From NCBI RefSeq assembly GCF_963675165.1, contig NC_087389.1:4400830-4464829 (forward strand): a stretch of 64,000 bases of DNA, written 5' to 3'. The notes below the pieces were generated by a model. The model saw nothing but the letters and a program-made list of their open reading frames with translations. It did no database searches and was not told the DNA's origin. The DNA comes from Halichondria panicea (taxonomy: Eukaryota; Porifera; Demospongiae; Suberitida; Halichondriidae). Positions 20,904 to 33,700 of the stretch are shown here, piece after piece (position 1 is the first letter of the stretch; each line of letters starts with the position of its first letter). Position numbers and translations under genes: made by a program.

Positions 20904-21194
20904 ATGTCAACGGTGGATATTCCTGAAGGCCTTGAAGAGCTCTTTCAACAGTCACTGTTCGATCATGTCTTACATTACGCGTTGCTAGTGGGAGCCATCT
21001 TCCAACTCATCTGCATCGCGGCTATTGTGGTACTCCCCTCAAAAGAAGATGACAATGAATCGCCCATTGACCAGGCCCAAGATGAGAGGACACAAGACAA
21101 AGCAACAACAGAGGACCAGGCTCAAGTGGTGAAAGGCACTCCAGGAGGTATCTCCAAGAAGGCAGCTGCCAAGAAAGCCAGAAAGAGAAAATAA
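20904..21194 (+). CDS. MANBAL: MANBAL homologue (small ER-type membrane protein, UPF0239)
   Basis: Single exon, 96 residues (human MANBAL has 85). Residues about 24-46 are a membrane helix containing LLVGAIFQLICIAAIVVLP, nearly the same as the family hallmark LGAIFQLIC. The N-terminus is short and acidic (VDIPEGLEELFQQ), and the C-terminal tail is hydrophilic and ends in a strongly basic run (KKAAAKKARKRK), as in vertebrates. The function of the family is not established; a membrane protein of the early secretory pathway is the usual view. The gene begins only 24 bp after an AATAAA that probably served the upstream receptor relic, and it converges on NPHP4. Confidence 0.87.
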   Translation: MSTVDIPEGLEELFQQSLFDHVLHYALLVGAIFQLICIAAIVVLPSKEDDNESPIDQAQDERTQDKATTEDQAQVVKGTPGGISKKAAAKKARKRK

Positions 21195-21726
21195 CTCTTA
21201 AAAAGTGAGGTTGGTATGTTGTTGACTGCTCATTTCACTCTTGACCTGTTCGTACAGAGAAGTACTAGGACTAGATTTGGTGGATTGCGTACATTTAACC
21301 ATGTTTCTAGAAGTGTACATTGTATTAATATGTATTATAATACAAGACCCACCCTCTATTGGATTAACGTGGTTGACTGAAAACATGCGCATATTTTGTG
21401 ACCACAGTTGTCCCTATGGTGATTCCAATGAGTCAAAGTTAGTATTCTCATGATTTTTCATTCTGTGTAGGTTTGTTTCGAGGATGTTGACTGATTTTCA
21501 ATCTCAAGATAATTTAAAAATTCGACTTTGTAAAATTTAACATGCAACTTTTTAAGCATACTACCTCTGCATACATGTTCATAGCTGACCTTCAGTTTCA
21601 ATAAGAGTTTATTTTTCATTTCACATTATAACAATCTAATTATCAACTTATTCTAGTAATTATAAAGTGATGAGGATGCCAGCTATAAATATACGTATGT
21701 AAATAATTATAATTGATAATGGTATA
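21195..21726. other. Convergent 3' region between MANBAL and NPHP4
   Basis: No gene. TTTATT at 21608-21613 is AATAAA on the minus strand, about 115 bases after the NPHP4 stop, and is a candidate polyadenylation signal. MANBAL lacks an obvious canonical AATAAA in the first 300 bases. Confidence 0.5.
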
Positions 21727-24700
21727 CTAGGAGTAGATAGTTTTGACGAGGAAGCACTCTTCTGTGAGGTCTTTGTTGTCGTTGATGAAGATGTACACAT
21801 CAACAGTGGCCCGGGAATGATGCGGGGAGAAGTTCAGATTGAGCACCACCGTTTCTTGAGCATGCAACTGTTGGGAACAGTGTGTACATGTTAGTGTGTG
21901 TTGAGCTCTATAGACAGTTACATTCAGCCATCATAATATATACACGTAGATCGAGGCCTTCATGTTTGAGATTGTATATACCAGGTACAAGAGTTCATAC
22001 CCAGAGGAGGTACGACACGCGTGCCTCGCAATAACGTTGAGCGTGGGCGTAATTATGCCTCGATTATCCGCCTAATTATTCTGATGGTCCCTGGTCAGTG
22101 GTGTGGCTGGGCTAACACACACAGTGGAGGCTTTAGGGCCCACTATATAGAAGCTATAGAGTTGCATACATAGACAGGTTTTTATGTAACCTATTAGGTA
22201 ATGAAGAGCTAGAGGAGAGATTTAAATGAGTGATGTAGATGATAGTAGGGAAGCATGGGGGAAAGTGGGGCATGGGTGACTTGTAGGACAGTCTGAGCTT
22301 TATTGTTAAGCACTATCGCTAGGGACAACCACTTGTGTATGCTGATGAAATAGCTAGGACCTCTTACGTACCTTGATGAGAATGCTGTCAAATTGTACCA
22401 CGTCTGGTCTGTTGGTGGAGAGGTGGAAGCTCTTCTTCTTGGGGTAGGGGTTTGTGAAGGAAATGGTCTGTACAGGGAAAGAGGAGGAAAAAACAGTTAT
22501 TACATGGTAGAATCCTGTGATACAATTATAGCATGTACAGTAGAACCTCGATTATCCGGACACCTTGGTTCCAGAAGCAGGCCGGATAATCGAATAGATA
22601 AACCACGCCTTGATCCACCCACTTTATTGATAAACAGCAATGCCACATGATTGTCTGCGCATGCGCAGAAGATAAGCAGGTATGTCTCCATGGTAACAGC
22701 TGTAACGCGCATGCGCATTTGAGGGACACGCCCATTTTCTGAATTATTTAATCTGATAAAAAAAAAACTGCCAAGCCAGATGATCGAGGTTCCGGATAAT
22801 CGAGGTTCTACTGTACTGTAAACTACAAGAGACGACAGAGATATACATGTAAAACTAACCACTAACCACAGCCTACTAATTCAACTGACAATAATACAAA
22901 ACAAGACATCTGCACCACTAGTTATTAAACAGTCTGTAATATTTAACTTGCCCACCTTTCTCATCAGCTCTCCCCCTCCAGTTGGCAGTGATATCTGGAA
23001 GCCCCTACTAATCGAGGGGAGATGGGACTCGGACACTACCAACCATTGACCGATGGCCATCTTGTTGTCCACGTCCACAGCTGACACGAGGAGGGTGGAG
23101 GTACCGGGGAAGAGCGTGTGTAGGGTGACGGGGAACTCTGTTAGCGATTGAGAACTCAAGAGGAACGGGGTGGGGGTCAGTATCTGTGTGTGTGTGTGTG
23201 TGTGGGGGAGGGGGGTGGGGTAGCTACAGTGAGAGTTAGTATATCTGTGTGTGTAGGGGTGGGGTCAGTATCTGTGTGTGTAGGGGGGGGGGGTATTGGA
23301 CTGTCATTATTGTCAGGCTTGATCAATACCATCACAAGTACTCATAAGTACACGTTAAAGGTAAAGGCATAAATCCATCATACATTGTAGAAGGAGTGCA
23401 TGAATACTCATGAATATTCATGCACTCCTGCTTGTAGTTTGGACAAAAACAAAAGTTGGAATTTTTCTAAATGCTTTGTCAACATATACATGGAAAAAGC
23501 ATTGCGTTCTTTCTAACACGTACGTACAATACCAACTTATATGTACGTGAGTATCTCACTCACCCTGACAGCATGTTGGTTGCACGAGTAGCAGGCCACT
23601 CTCCTGTCAGTGTGGTCACCTCTCAGCATCAGCTTTACCTGAGAGGACTGCCCTACTTGCAGCGAGTGGTCCACCCTGTAACAGGTAAATCAGACAGCCG
23701 TGTTTATTTGAAATGCTCTAAAGGACAGTCCACTAAATGACAGCCTCTCGACACCTGCCTAACAGAAAATATGCTTCTTAAGGACAAATACGACGTTACC
23801 ACTGTCCATGTACTGTAGGGCTACCCTATAACCCTACACGTCCATGTACTGTAGGGCTACCCTATAACCCTACACGTCCATGTACTGTAGGGCTACCCTA
23901 TAACCCTACACGTCCATGTACTGTAGGGCTACCCTATAACCCTACACGTACATGTACTGTAGGGCTACCCTATAACCCTACACGTCCATGTACTGTAGGG
24001 CTACCCTATAACCCTACACGTCCATGTACTGTAGGGCTACCCTATAACCCTACACGTCCATGTACTGTAGGGCTACCCTATAACCCTACACGTACATGTA
24101 CTGTAGGGCTACCCTATAACCCTACACGTCCATGTACTGTAGGGCTACCCTATAACCCCACACGTCCATGTACTGTAGGGCTACCCTATAACCCTACACG
24201 TCCATGTACTGTAGGGCTACCCTATAACCCTACACGTACATGTACTGTAGGGCTACCCTATAACCCTACACGTACACTTTACAGTGTAAAAAATAATTTT
24301 TACACTAAAATTAATGACAGCAAACCACAAAAAGCACCTTTGTACTGAGTGTATACAGAGCTTCCACACTTGACTGGGAGAGATGAGGTATTTCTGATCA
24401 CTGCAGAGGAATTGGAAAATCGGATTGTGAAAATTATTTTAACATGCAAATGTAACACACACACAAGTCCATTGAAAGCTATCGAAGTTCTAGGCTCCTA
24501 CCAGGAGCCATAGGTACAATGTAGAAGAACAGATTACTTGAATAATGGCATGCTTGAGTATACATAATTATATGGCATGAGTATACATTATACATATGGC
24601 ATGACATAATGGTAAAATACGATATCGGATATGGAGTAGACACAGTAGAGGAATGTATGATTTGTTAGTTCTTACTAGTAGATTATGATGTAGAGAGTGC

Positions 24701-27700
24701 TCAAAGCCGGTGATGATTGGACGGGCACTTTGATGAACACACTACCAGAGTTGCTCTAAAATAGAAAAAATAGCCAAAGGCAATGATAATAATTTTCTGG
24801 AGCAAACGCGTTTGCATATGAAGGTACATGGGGACAATCGCAAAAGGATATAACATGACCTCATTGACAAAGCGCTCTACAATGTACAGCATAATAGATT
24901 TGTACTCTTAGAATGTTTCGTGAGTGAAACCATTCCAAATCACAGAAAATTTGACACTTTGCTATCCATAACTTTTGCGATCAGGATGCCATTACAAGTA
25001 TGTACACCGATATAGGTATTTGCAATTATAATTATTTTGCGATGTCATAATAATTATTATAAGCGCTAGCAAAATTAATGTTTGATGCTCGCAGCATTGT
25101 AGTAGTAATACACTCACTATAATTATCATCACTGAACTCACCGAGTGCTTGACTTCACAAACTGCCTCAGGCTCACTACAACACACAAACACATCTCCGC
25201 CAGACAGTGACAGAGACAGCTGTTTCTTCAAAAAGCTCTTCTCCGAGTGGTAGAAATGGAGCAGCTGATCCAGTCGAGGGGGGAGGGGCTCCACCTGCAC
25301 GTTGAGGATAGCCAGTACCTCCTGGTGGGCGGCTTGTAGGTACACCTAAAAGAGGGGGCACGTGTTGAGAATATAGAAACGTTCGATTCGATAGTAAAAC
25401 AAAATGCTGTTGCTGTTGCTCTTAGAGTGATCTATCACATGAGGTACGTATTTATATCCGAGGTCATTTTCAGACCCAAAATCGGTGCTACTACTAAATA
25501 CTCGGGTCTTTTGGCGAAAATGGGCCCTGATCAAAAATGCGATTATAATGGTGACTATCGATAAAGAGGGCTTCAGAAAGATTGTTTCAATTTTGAAATT
25601 GAATATTCTGAACAGTTATGAACACTCGTAGAACCAACCACCCACACACACACACCCACACAGAAGGAGTACAAGCTGACACTTCAGTATTATGGTGGAA
25701 TGTACAAACATTAGGCGCAAGTCGAGCATGCTACTAGGAAAATGACTGTAAATCGCAACTTGAGTTTTGAAGGATTGTAGATCACTCATACCTTAATGGA
25801 TTTCCTCCTTGAAGCATACTGCTCTCCGTTAGTCTCCCCTCCCACATCACCACTATCACAGGGGGTGGTCTGAGGGCAAGATCTAAAGGTCAGGTACTTG
25901 AATGGCAGGTGAACTGTCTCTCCGGGATGTACGAAGAACTCGTACTGACCTGCCACCAGGCCCTCGCTCAGTAGATTGTCGTCCATAACTGCATGGTAGT
26001 AGGGGGGAGGGTCCAATCAACACACTCATTATACTGATTATACTGAAACTAAAACTATCCTAATGAAAGCACCGCGGGTGCTGATGCCTCGGTGGAGGTG
26101 CCAAAGCTACATAACATAAAACTACTAATAGCTAGCTTTTATACACACATTGATTATAACTATCATGATGAACATCTTTAATTTTGCTGCATGCAATCAA
26201 CCGAATAGTGGGTAATGATCAACCATGATTGTTGTTAAAAACGATCGATGCCAAAAGTTCAAGTAATGGCTGCAAGTCAGCAGAGCCTTGCAGCTCTCTG
26301 CTCACTCTTGCAGCTACCAGTAGCTTAGCGTTCTAGTGCAGAGCTAACTACTAAGTAGAGTAGTAACACTCGGTGAACAAGTTTTGCTACGGACTCTTCT
26401 GAAAAGGCTGCAATGGCATAACTCGAGAACAAAGCATTATTTTGCAAATCCACAAATTAAAATCCAAGTAAACATGACTAGAAGCCTATAGAAACTCTTA
26501 CTTGCACTTGATTCATCCTTGAGCAGCTGTAGCGGTCTACACAGACACACAAACACACTACCGTATACCTCGCTTGCGCATGCGCACCGAGGCATAACAA
26601 AGTATGTATACATATATGCAGTCAGATAGCATCTCTCCACAGTGACTATTAGATTACTTACTGGTGTGGATTGAGAAGTGCTGTCTCAGGCAATTAACTT
26701 CTTGTCTGTCAACCACCAACCTGGATTAGTACACATACTATAGAGCGACTGAATGCACATTCAAATACTGAAGACATTCCTGCAAATATTTTGCACTGGC
26801 TCAATCACAACAACAATGTCTACGCCTATCGTACGGATAGCTCAACATTTTCAATGCACTTCACTTTAATTTGTGGAAGTACTCAATTTCGCTTTATGTG
26901 GAACGGAGTTGCTAACCCTCGAAAACAGCGAAACTTAAAAGCGCCTCCAAAATTTCGCCGGTATACTCACTTTAGCTCAGGGTCATTCCAGGCCACACTG
27001 ACAGTGACAGGGTTCGTTTGGGAATTGGTGAACGGGTGTTCGAAATAGACCACCCTCCCCATCCTGACTCTGAGACGGTAACTAGTGGTGACGGACTCTT
27101 GTAGGACGGCAGATATCCTCTCTCTCTTCAGCTCCTCTCTATACGGAGAGACAGTTATGACAAGATAATCAGAAGTGACACACATAATTATACATGACTG
27201 TATAAGACTCGTGGTTAGATTGCAGAGTATTATGTTTCTTTGTAGTGTGCAGTGAAGCTAAACAAGTGAGCAGGAATTGGCTGGGTACAACACCACCCTA
27301 TGAGCACCTTTACTAAGCTAGCATTGTAAGCAATGAACAATTGTCAGTTGCCTCACCGTTGTAGGTCAATAACGTCTGATTGGTTGCTTGGAAACGGCTT
27401 GTTAGACTCGACCTACATGGAAACAATCAGATCATATCACCCATAACAATTTTGTATGATGTGTACATACCATGAAGGACTTGTTTTCATTTTCCATTGC
27501 TTTCATTTCTCGCACTCTCTGCATTCTATCAAACTTCCTATGGATAGTAAAGCAATTATAGTTATGTACTCATTTTTTTGTAATTCTGACCTTTTTCTCG
27601 TCTGCTCATCTTCGTCGTGACACTGTTGCTCCTCCTTCAAGTGGGTGTGGTTACTGTATAGTCGACGAGCTATGGTACACATTCTCTTAGTTCCTTTGTT

Positions 27701-30700
27701 TAAATTCTCCATTTTAGCAATGCGATCTAGTTCCGGGGGCAGTCGAGCGATCCTAACGTAGAGTGTGCCGGTCTGTGAGGATGAGGGGGTGGTGTGTGAG
27801 GGTGTGAGGGTTGTGAGGGATGTGTCTGTGGTGTGGGCGGAGAGACGGAGGGGCAGAGAGAGGTGTGACTGGCAGTACGAGGGGGAAGGGTTGTCAGGAG
27901 AACTCAGGAGAGTCTATATGAGAGAAAAATACAATGCTACATGGTATGAATTCCAAAAAATTTTATGCATAAAATTGATCCGTTAAAATGCTAAAGCTAC
28001 AAATACACCTAACACCTAATTATCATACCCAATACTTAATAGCTGTTAATTATCATTCTTACTCTTAGAGGGAGGCGGGCTGTTCCCAACAGGAAGAGGG
28101 AGTCCCTGTCGTAGAGGTCGATAATGAGGCAGCCCGAAGAGAGGAGAGAGGAGAAGTCGGAATGGTCAGTCTTGGAGGGCAGTGTGGTGTGGTTGGCATG
28201 GTAGCAGTGCTGGGTGGGAGAGAGAGAGAGTGCAGGCGGATCTACAATGTACATGTAAGAGGCACATGCAATGTTCTTTAATAACAGGGGGGAAACCCCT
28301 TTACTGCAACATACATGAACGCTACTTTCATTTGATTAAGTATCTAACCTGGTCTGCATGTAGATGTCCCTGTAGGTATAAAATTTAAATCTGACTTATG
28401 CATCAACTCACTGTAATTCCTGCATGTGTGCCGTCACTGTCAAGAGGTGAGAGTAGGTGGGGCAACTGGGTGGAGCTTCCAGATGGGGGTGGGGCACAGG
28501 AGCAGTGGACTACGACGGTGGAGAACAGGGGACAGTGGAGGGTGAGGGAGACAGAGTGTTGGGGGGAGGGCTGGTCGTCAGAGCTGTGCGTGTGCATGTG
28601 CAGTGTTGGAGTTACGAGTAGCAATACATACATACATACATACTGCAAGACAGCAAAAGAACTACATCCCACTACAACCACACATGCACAATTATATTTG
28701 AGGTGCTCGGACAATATCCCACAAAGCAGTCTAAACTCCATCAGCCGACAATACAAATGAATTCGGAGCATTTATGGCATGCATTGTATATACATTTTCA
28801 GTACTGGCTGCTAATTGAAAGACCTATGACAATGCACACTACATACACACGTACAGTGTGTGTCCCAGTATCTGCACTGCAAGGACCAGAGGACTATCAG
28901 AGAGCACATCTACGCTGGGGTCTATGGTCGCCTTGGCGGCACTGTGAGGGGTAATCGTGGGCAGGGAATTCCCCTTCTTGTCTTTGAACTCCTCTATCCC
29001 AGCATTGTGAAAGTAGGCCAGAACAGAACGGGGCACATGACCTGCACTAGAATGAACAATAGAAACAAATAATGAACCAATGCATTTGATTCCACCAGCA
29101 CAAGGTATGATAAATGGCTACGACCTTTAATTGTACTAACCAGACTTCAAAATGCACCCATTAATTAATTTGGGTACTCAAAGTTAACTCAGAAAACAGG
29201 CCAGTTTCGAAAAAAACACCAACACTACTTTAAAAACGTAAGATACGGGTACAAAAACTGGTTAGGCATGCGTACACCATCGAACAGCTAGAGCTATCAA
29301 AGAGCTATCATACACAAAAACAATACGTACACACGGTCATCAGTTAATGAATACCTGATATGATGAGGGGGTGTGGTTACGTGTGGATACCTGATATGAT
29401 GAGGGGGTGTGGTTACGTGTGAATACCTGATATGATGAGGGGGTGTGGTTACGTGTGGTTCAGCTGTGCCCAATATCTCAACAGAGTGGAGTGGCTTTGA
29501 ACTAGTACGTGTCGGTGTTGTAACTATGGGAACAGGAGAGCTACGGACATGAGGGGGAGTGGAGGGAGGACGGCTGTAGAGAGTATGAGATTATACCATA
29601 ACACACATGTTACAATCATGTACACTGTGCAAAATAGTTTAAATGACGCAAACACTTTTGTAATTGCGGCTGTAATCAAACTTAAGTGCATGCTTTAAAT
29701 TCCACGAAGTTTTTGGGCCAAAATAATTTGTAAAATTACACAAGGTTGCGATCGATAAGGAAGTCGAAACCTTTCTACCAAATAATAGCCAGCAGACCCA
29801 AACAGCCCAACCAATATGGTAACAAGAACCATTCAGACCCTCAAAGGCCTATCGACAGTTGACACTCACCCTGAGTCTGCTAGGTCTCTCCCTCCATTGG
29901 GCATGTGCCTGGGTGATTTCATGTCCTGAGAAAATCATAAACAATAATACACAAATAATACATAGGTAGTCAATTGCATGGGTCAATTAACAAACATAAA
30001 ATTTACACAAACATACTGTAAAAGTAGCACAAGTCTTAATTGTTAGGTGATGCTTGATAAATGGATAAATGACTATAACAATAGCTCATACGTACCTCAA
30101 ACTGCACTCCACTGGTTGTGGTCAAGGTCTGACTACCCTCCATTCTGCTGGATGACCTCGAGGGGGTGAACTTGAACGTCAGCTTCCCAGCATCACTCAG
30201 ATTGCCCTACAATCACAATAGGTTGTAATCACCACTGACACCACACACATACGTACAGTACATGTAGAACACGAATATTGAGTAATGATGACCCAAACAC
30301 ATATTCTAGAGGTATCTGGAACTTCTGGTCCTTAACTGCATGACCCTAAGGCGCACGTTACTTAAGGACTTGTTAGTCATAATAATATGACATCACCGTT
30401 ACCTGATAACAAACGCTGTGAGCAGAAGAAGGAATGAGGGTGGGCTTGAAACCACACCCTCTCTTTAGTTCCAGAGAGACGGACGTGTTCTGTTCAGCCT
30501 CAGGGTTCCACACCGCCCACGCAAGTGTGAGGGTGGTGGAGTGGGTGGTCGAAGGCTGTGTGCGTGTGTGTAAGAAAAGAAGACTGTACTGAAATGCAAT
30601 GGAGCAGTTGGTCAGTATAATTACATTACGTATTGATAAACTTGACGTCATTTTCCCCCTACTTTGTCAGTTGTCTTAGAAGTGGCCCTTCTTGAGAGAG

Positions 30701-33700
30701 TGTCACGTGTAGGGGTCTGGAAAATGGCCGCTCTGCTCCAACTGACAACGTACTCCAATTGAAAGACCACCTCCGTATCAGCATGGACAATCAGGTCCGA
30801 TACCTCCAAAGAGCCCTGCATGTGATATATACAGTTACATATGTAATCATGCACACACGAATTAATATACAGATGCCTTTCAAATTGACAACTACCGTTG
30901 TGTTTAGAAAGAACCTATAGCTATATAGTTAACACTGAAAGTTACTGGTCTTCGCCATAACAACGACTACATCTGACAATTAAAAGTAAATTAAAAATGG
31001 AAGAGCTATACATTTTAAAAACAAACACACTATTTCTACCTACGCAGGTTAATTTAAGAGTTGTCCCATTAAATTGTGTTTTCTAGCCTCTATTCTCCGC
31101 TCTCTGTCAGTCAACAGACGATCGTATATCTCCTCCACTTGACTCTGCGAGTACGGAGCCTCCTCCCTCTTCCTGTACTGGTACTTCCTTGCTGCTATGA
31201 TGAATGCAATGAGCCCTGCTATTGATATGACAGCAGTGAGCAAATAATAGCTCGACTCACAGCTAATTTTACAGTCAAATGTCTCCCAAATTGTTTGGGA
31301 AAAGAAAGGAATGAGTGAGATTGCTTCTATCAGTTGGAAGAATCCACGCACAGCAAACAGCATTCCCACTAGTACTACTTTCATTGTGTGGGGGCTCTGG
31401 GCTGAAATGAACTCAAAGGCAGACGCCATTATTAAATCTAGTGCTAACGTTTTAGTAAGGTTAGGAAAGATGAGAACCCACCAGTGAAGGTTGAGCGGCT
31501 CGGATATAATTGAAGGGAATTGGGTTAACATGCATGTACTATTTCGCTCGCCCATGACAAGTACATTCCCTGCAACATCCACCGCAAGCATGTTGGTGAT
31601 AGTTATGGTGAAAAGTATCGAGCCTAAAACAATTCTGTTGAGAATTTTAGGAAGACAGTTCCTTCTTGAAAGCACCGGGAAAAGCAACATATAAAGTGGC
31701 AGTATTGCTGTTGAAAATAAGCCAGACAAAAGTCCACTCTCTAAGAGTAACCAATTTGCATTGCAGAAATTACGACTGACAACAGTGGAAGTTCCTAAGT
31801 TAACAGCAAAGTATGAAAACAAGAAAAACGAAGTAGGTACACATGTAACAAATATAGGCCCTAGAATTAAGAGCATTAAGAATATTCTTATAAATGTTTT
31901 AACATCTTCAACATCAGCTGTAGTGAATGGTCCACCGTATCTCTCCTTTGCAAAGTCCATTCTCGAAGGTTGGTAGTTGTCACAGTAAGCAAAGGCAGTG
32001 GGATGGCCTACTGGGCGTTTGTGTTTCTTTGCAAACCTGAGCACTCTGACAATCATCTTGTAAGGATTGTACTTCACTTTCTCTTTGTTAAACATTCGAT
32101 GGGCACAGCAGTTGAGGAGAATCAGGGCTAACAAAACTACAAATAAACTTGACGGTAGTGCATAAAGAAGTCCATCTGTTAACTTAGTTTCAATACTTGT
32201 GTGGAAAAAACACTCCTTTACGGCATACATCATATCGAACACTGTGTTTCCGAGCCTATTGGCCCAAACATACAAGTGAATAAATGCTGAGAGCTTGATA
32301 CTTGGTACATCTTGAAGTTGGTCTAGTCCAAATTGTACAATATTTGATGTGAATCCAGCTAGCCCTATTGCTAACGGTATAAACGTCATCAGAGCACCTA
32401 AAACAAACATTCCTTTCTTCCATACACTACTCAAAATGTTCACGTGAATTTGAATAGAACACAGAAACAGGATAAACGCCATGAGCATAGATAAGGCCAA
32501 ACAGATCAGACTTGCTGCAATGACCTTGTAACGTCCGTAATATACATCAGCCAGAAAACCTCCAAATGGATAGCAAATCATATTAATTGCAAAAGCAATG
32601 TAAAGTATAACTACAACATCTAATATAATATCCTCAGACACTATCGATGTAATAATATGGTCAGGAGATGCATTGATGACACTGTTGATGAATCCAACGA
32701 CTGCAGTCCAGATGAGAACTAGCACTAGAGATTTGCTTGTTGGGTACGGGCAGCATCTGCTTCTAGAGCTCCCAGTCGGACGAGGAGGGTCAAAGGTCGA
32801 ATAGGATCGCAACTGTCTTACATTAGCTCTCATGATCTCTTTTAGACTCTTAATAAGTAGACAAATAGTTTATGCAACAGATTGCTATATATCATTGTGA
32901 AACTGATTAAGGGTAATCCAAGATAAGTGAAACAAACTAACTATCATGAGATAAATCTTGTGTAAGGTGTTTGTCAATAATCAGCATGTTGACATAATTA
33001 GCACCAGATGCGTACACTTAACATGAGAGTTATTATTGAAAATTGAAAATGCGTACAAGTTGAAGGTAAAACAATGCATCGGTTTGAATGTGGGGTGGGG
33101 GTGCTGCTTGACTGCTTTTAGTATAATTATACAAACGGTATAATATTATACTGATATTTATATACGTAGCCAGAGTCACAATGAACGATAATTAAGGGGC
33201 TATAGTTTTGATAAATGGCTCGCAATACCTCAACCTGTATTAATTGAGCCACCTGAACTCAAGCTATGGGCACTAACACACAATAAAGACACTTAAACTT
33301 GATACAGCATGCAGACACCTGGACACACGTACCTTCAAGACAAGGCTGTCCCGCACGCCAAATGTAGAGCCTCGTAGAGAGCTAGACACTTTCCCGGTAG
33401 TTGGTGAGCCTCTCTCTAGGTAACCAATGGCAGCAGAGCTGTTATAACGCCACCCATTGTAGGGCATCACCTTTGAGTGGTAAAGGTTAGTGTATTATTT
33501 TTTGTCAATCATAGCAAAACTACTGTAATAGGAGAACTGTTGGAAAAATGTTCAGTACAGTTTACTTCTTGTTAAACTCAATTGTTAAATATTACTAGTA
33601 CCTTTAATCGCCTCTCCTCAATTGCAACTCTTGTGGCATCCGAGTCAATGCCCTGTACAGGGGAGAACATATGCCAACAGTATCAATGGACACAATAAGT

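Larger units (their letters stand above)
21727..30815 (-). other. NPHP4: NPHP4 exons 10-31 (middle and C-terminal part)
   Basis: Exons: 30663-30815, 30403-30555, 30096-30206, 29870-29925, 29427-29573, about 28849-29046, about 28408-28583, possible micro-exon 28349-28369, 28063-28241, 27591-27913, 27471-27537, 27357-27412, 26971-27138, about 26658-26720, 26502-26536, 25792-25988, 25142-25345, 24676-24755, 24338-24400, 23564-23675, 22956-23154, 22372-22467, 21727-21867. Most joints agree in phase. Uncertain ones are around 28349-28412, 26658, and 23154/23564, where a small exon may be missing. Confidence 0.82.

Noticed and set aside
22500-22862. 120-codon open frame on the minus strand
   Set aside because: Runs through the complete pogo-like MITE and its inverted ends.
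23805-24272. Possible CRISPR-like array of 36-bp repeats
   Set aside because: Units are contiguous without spacers and the genome is eukaryotic; it is a minisatellite.
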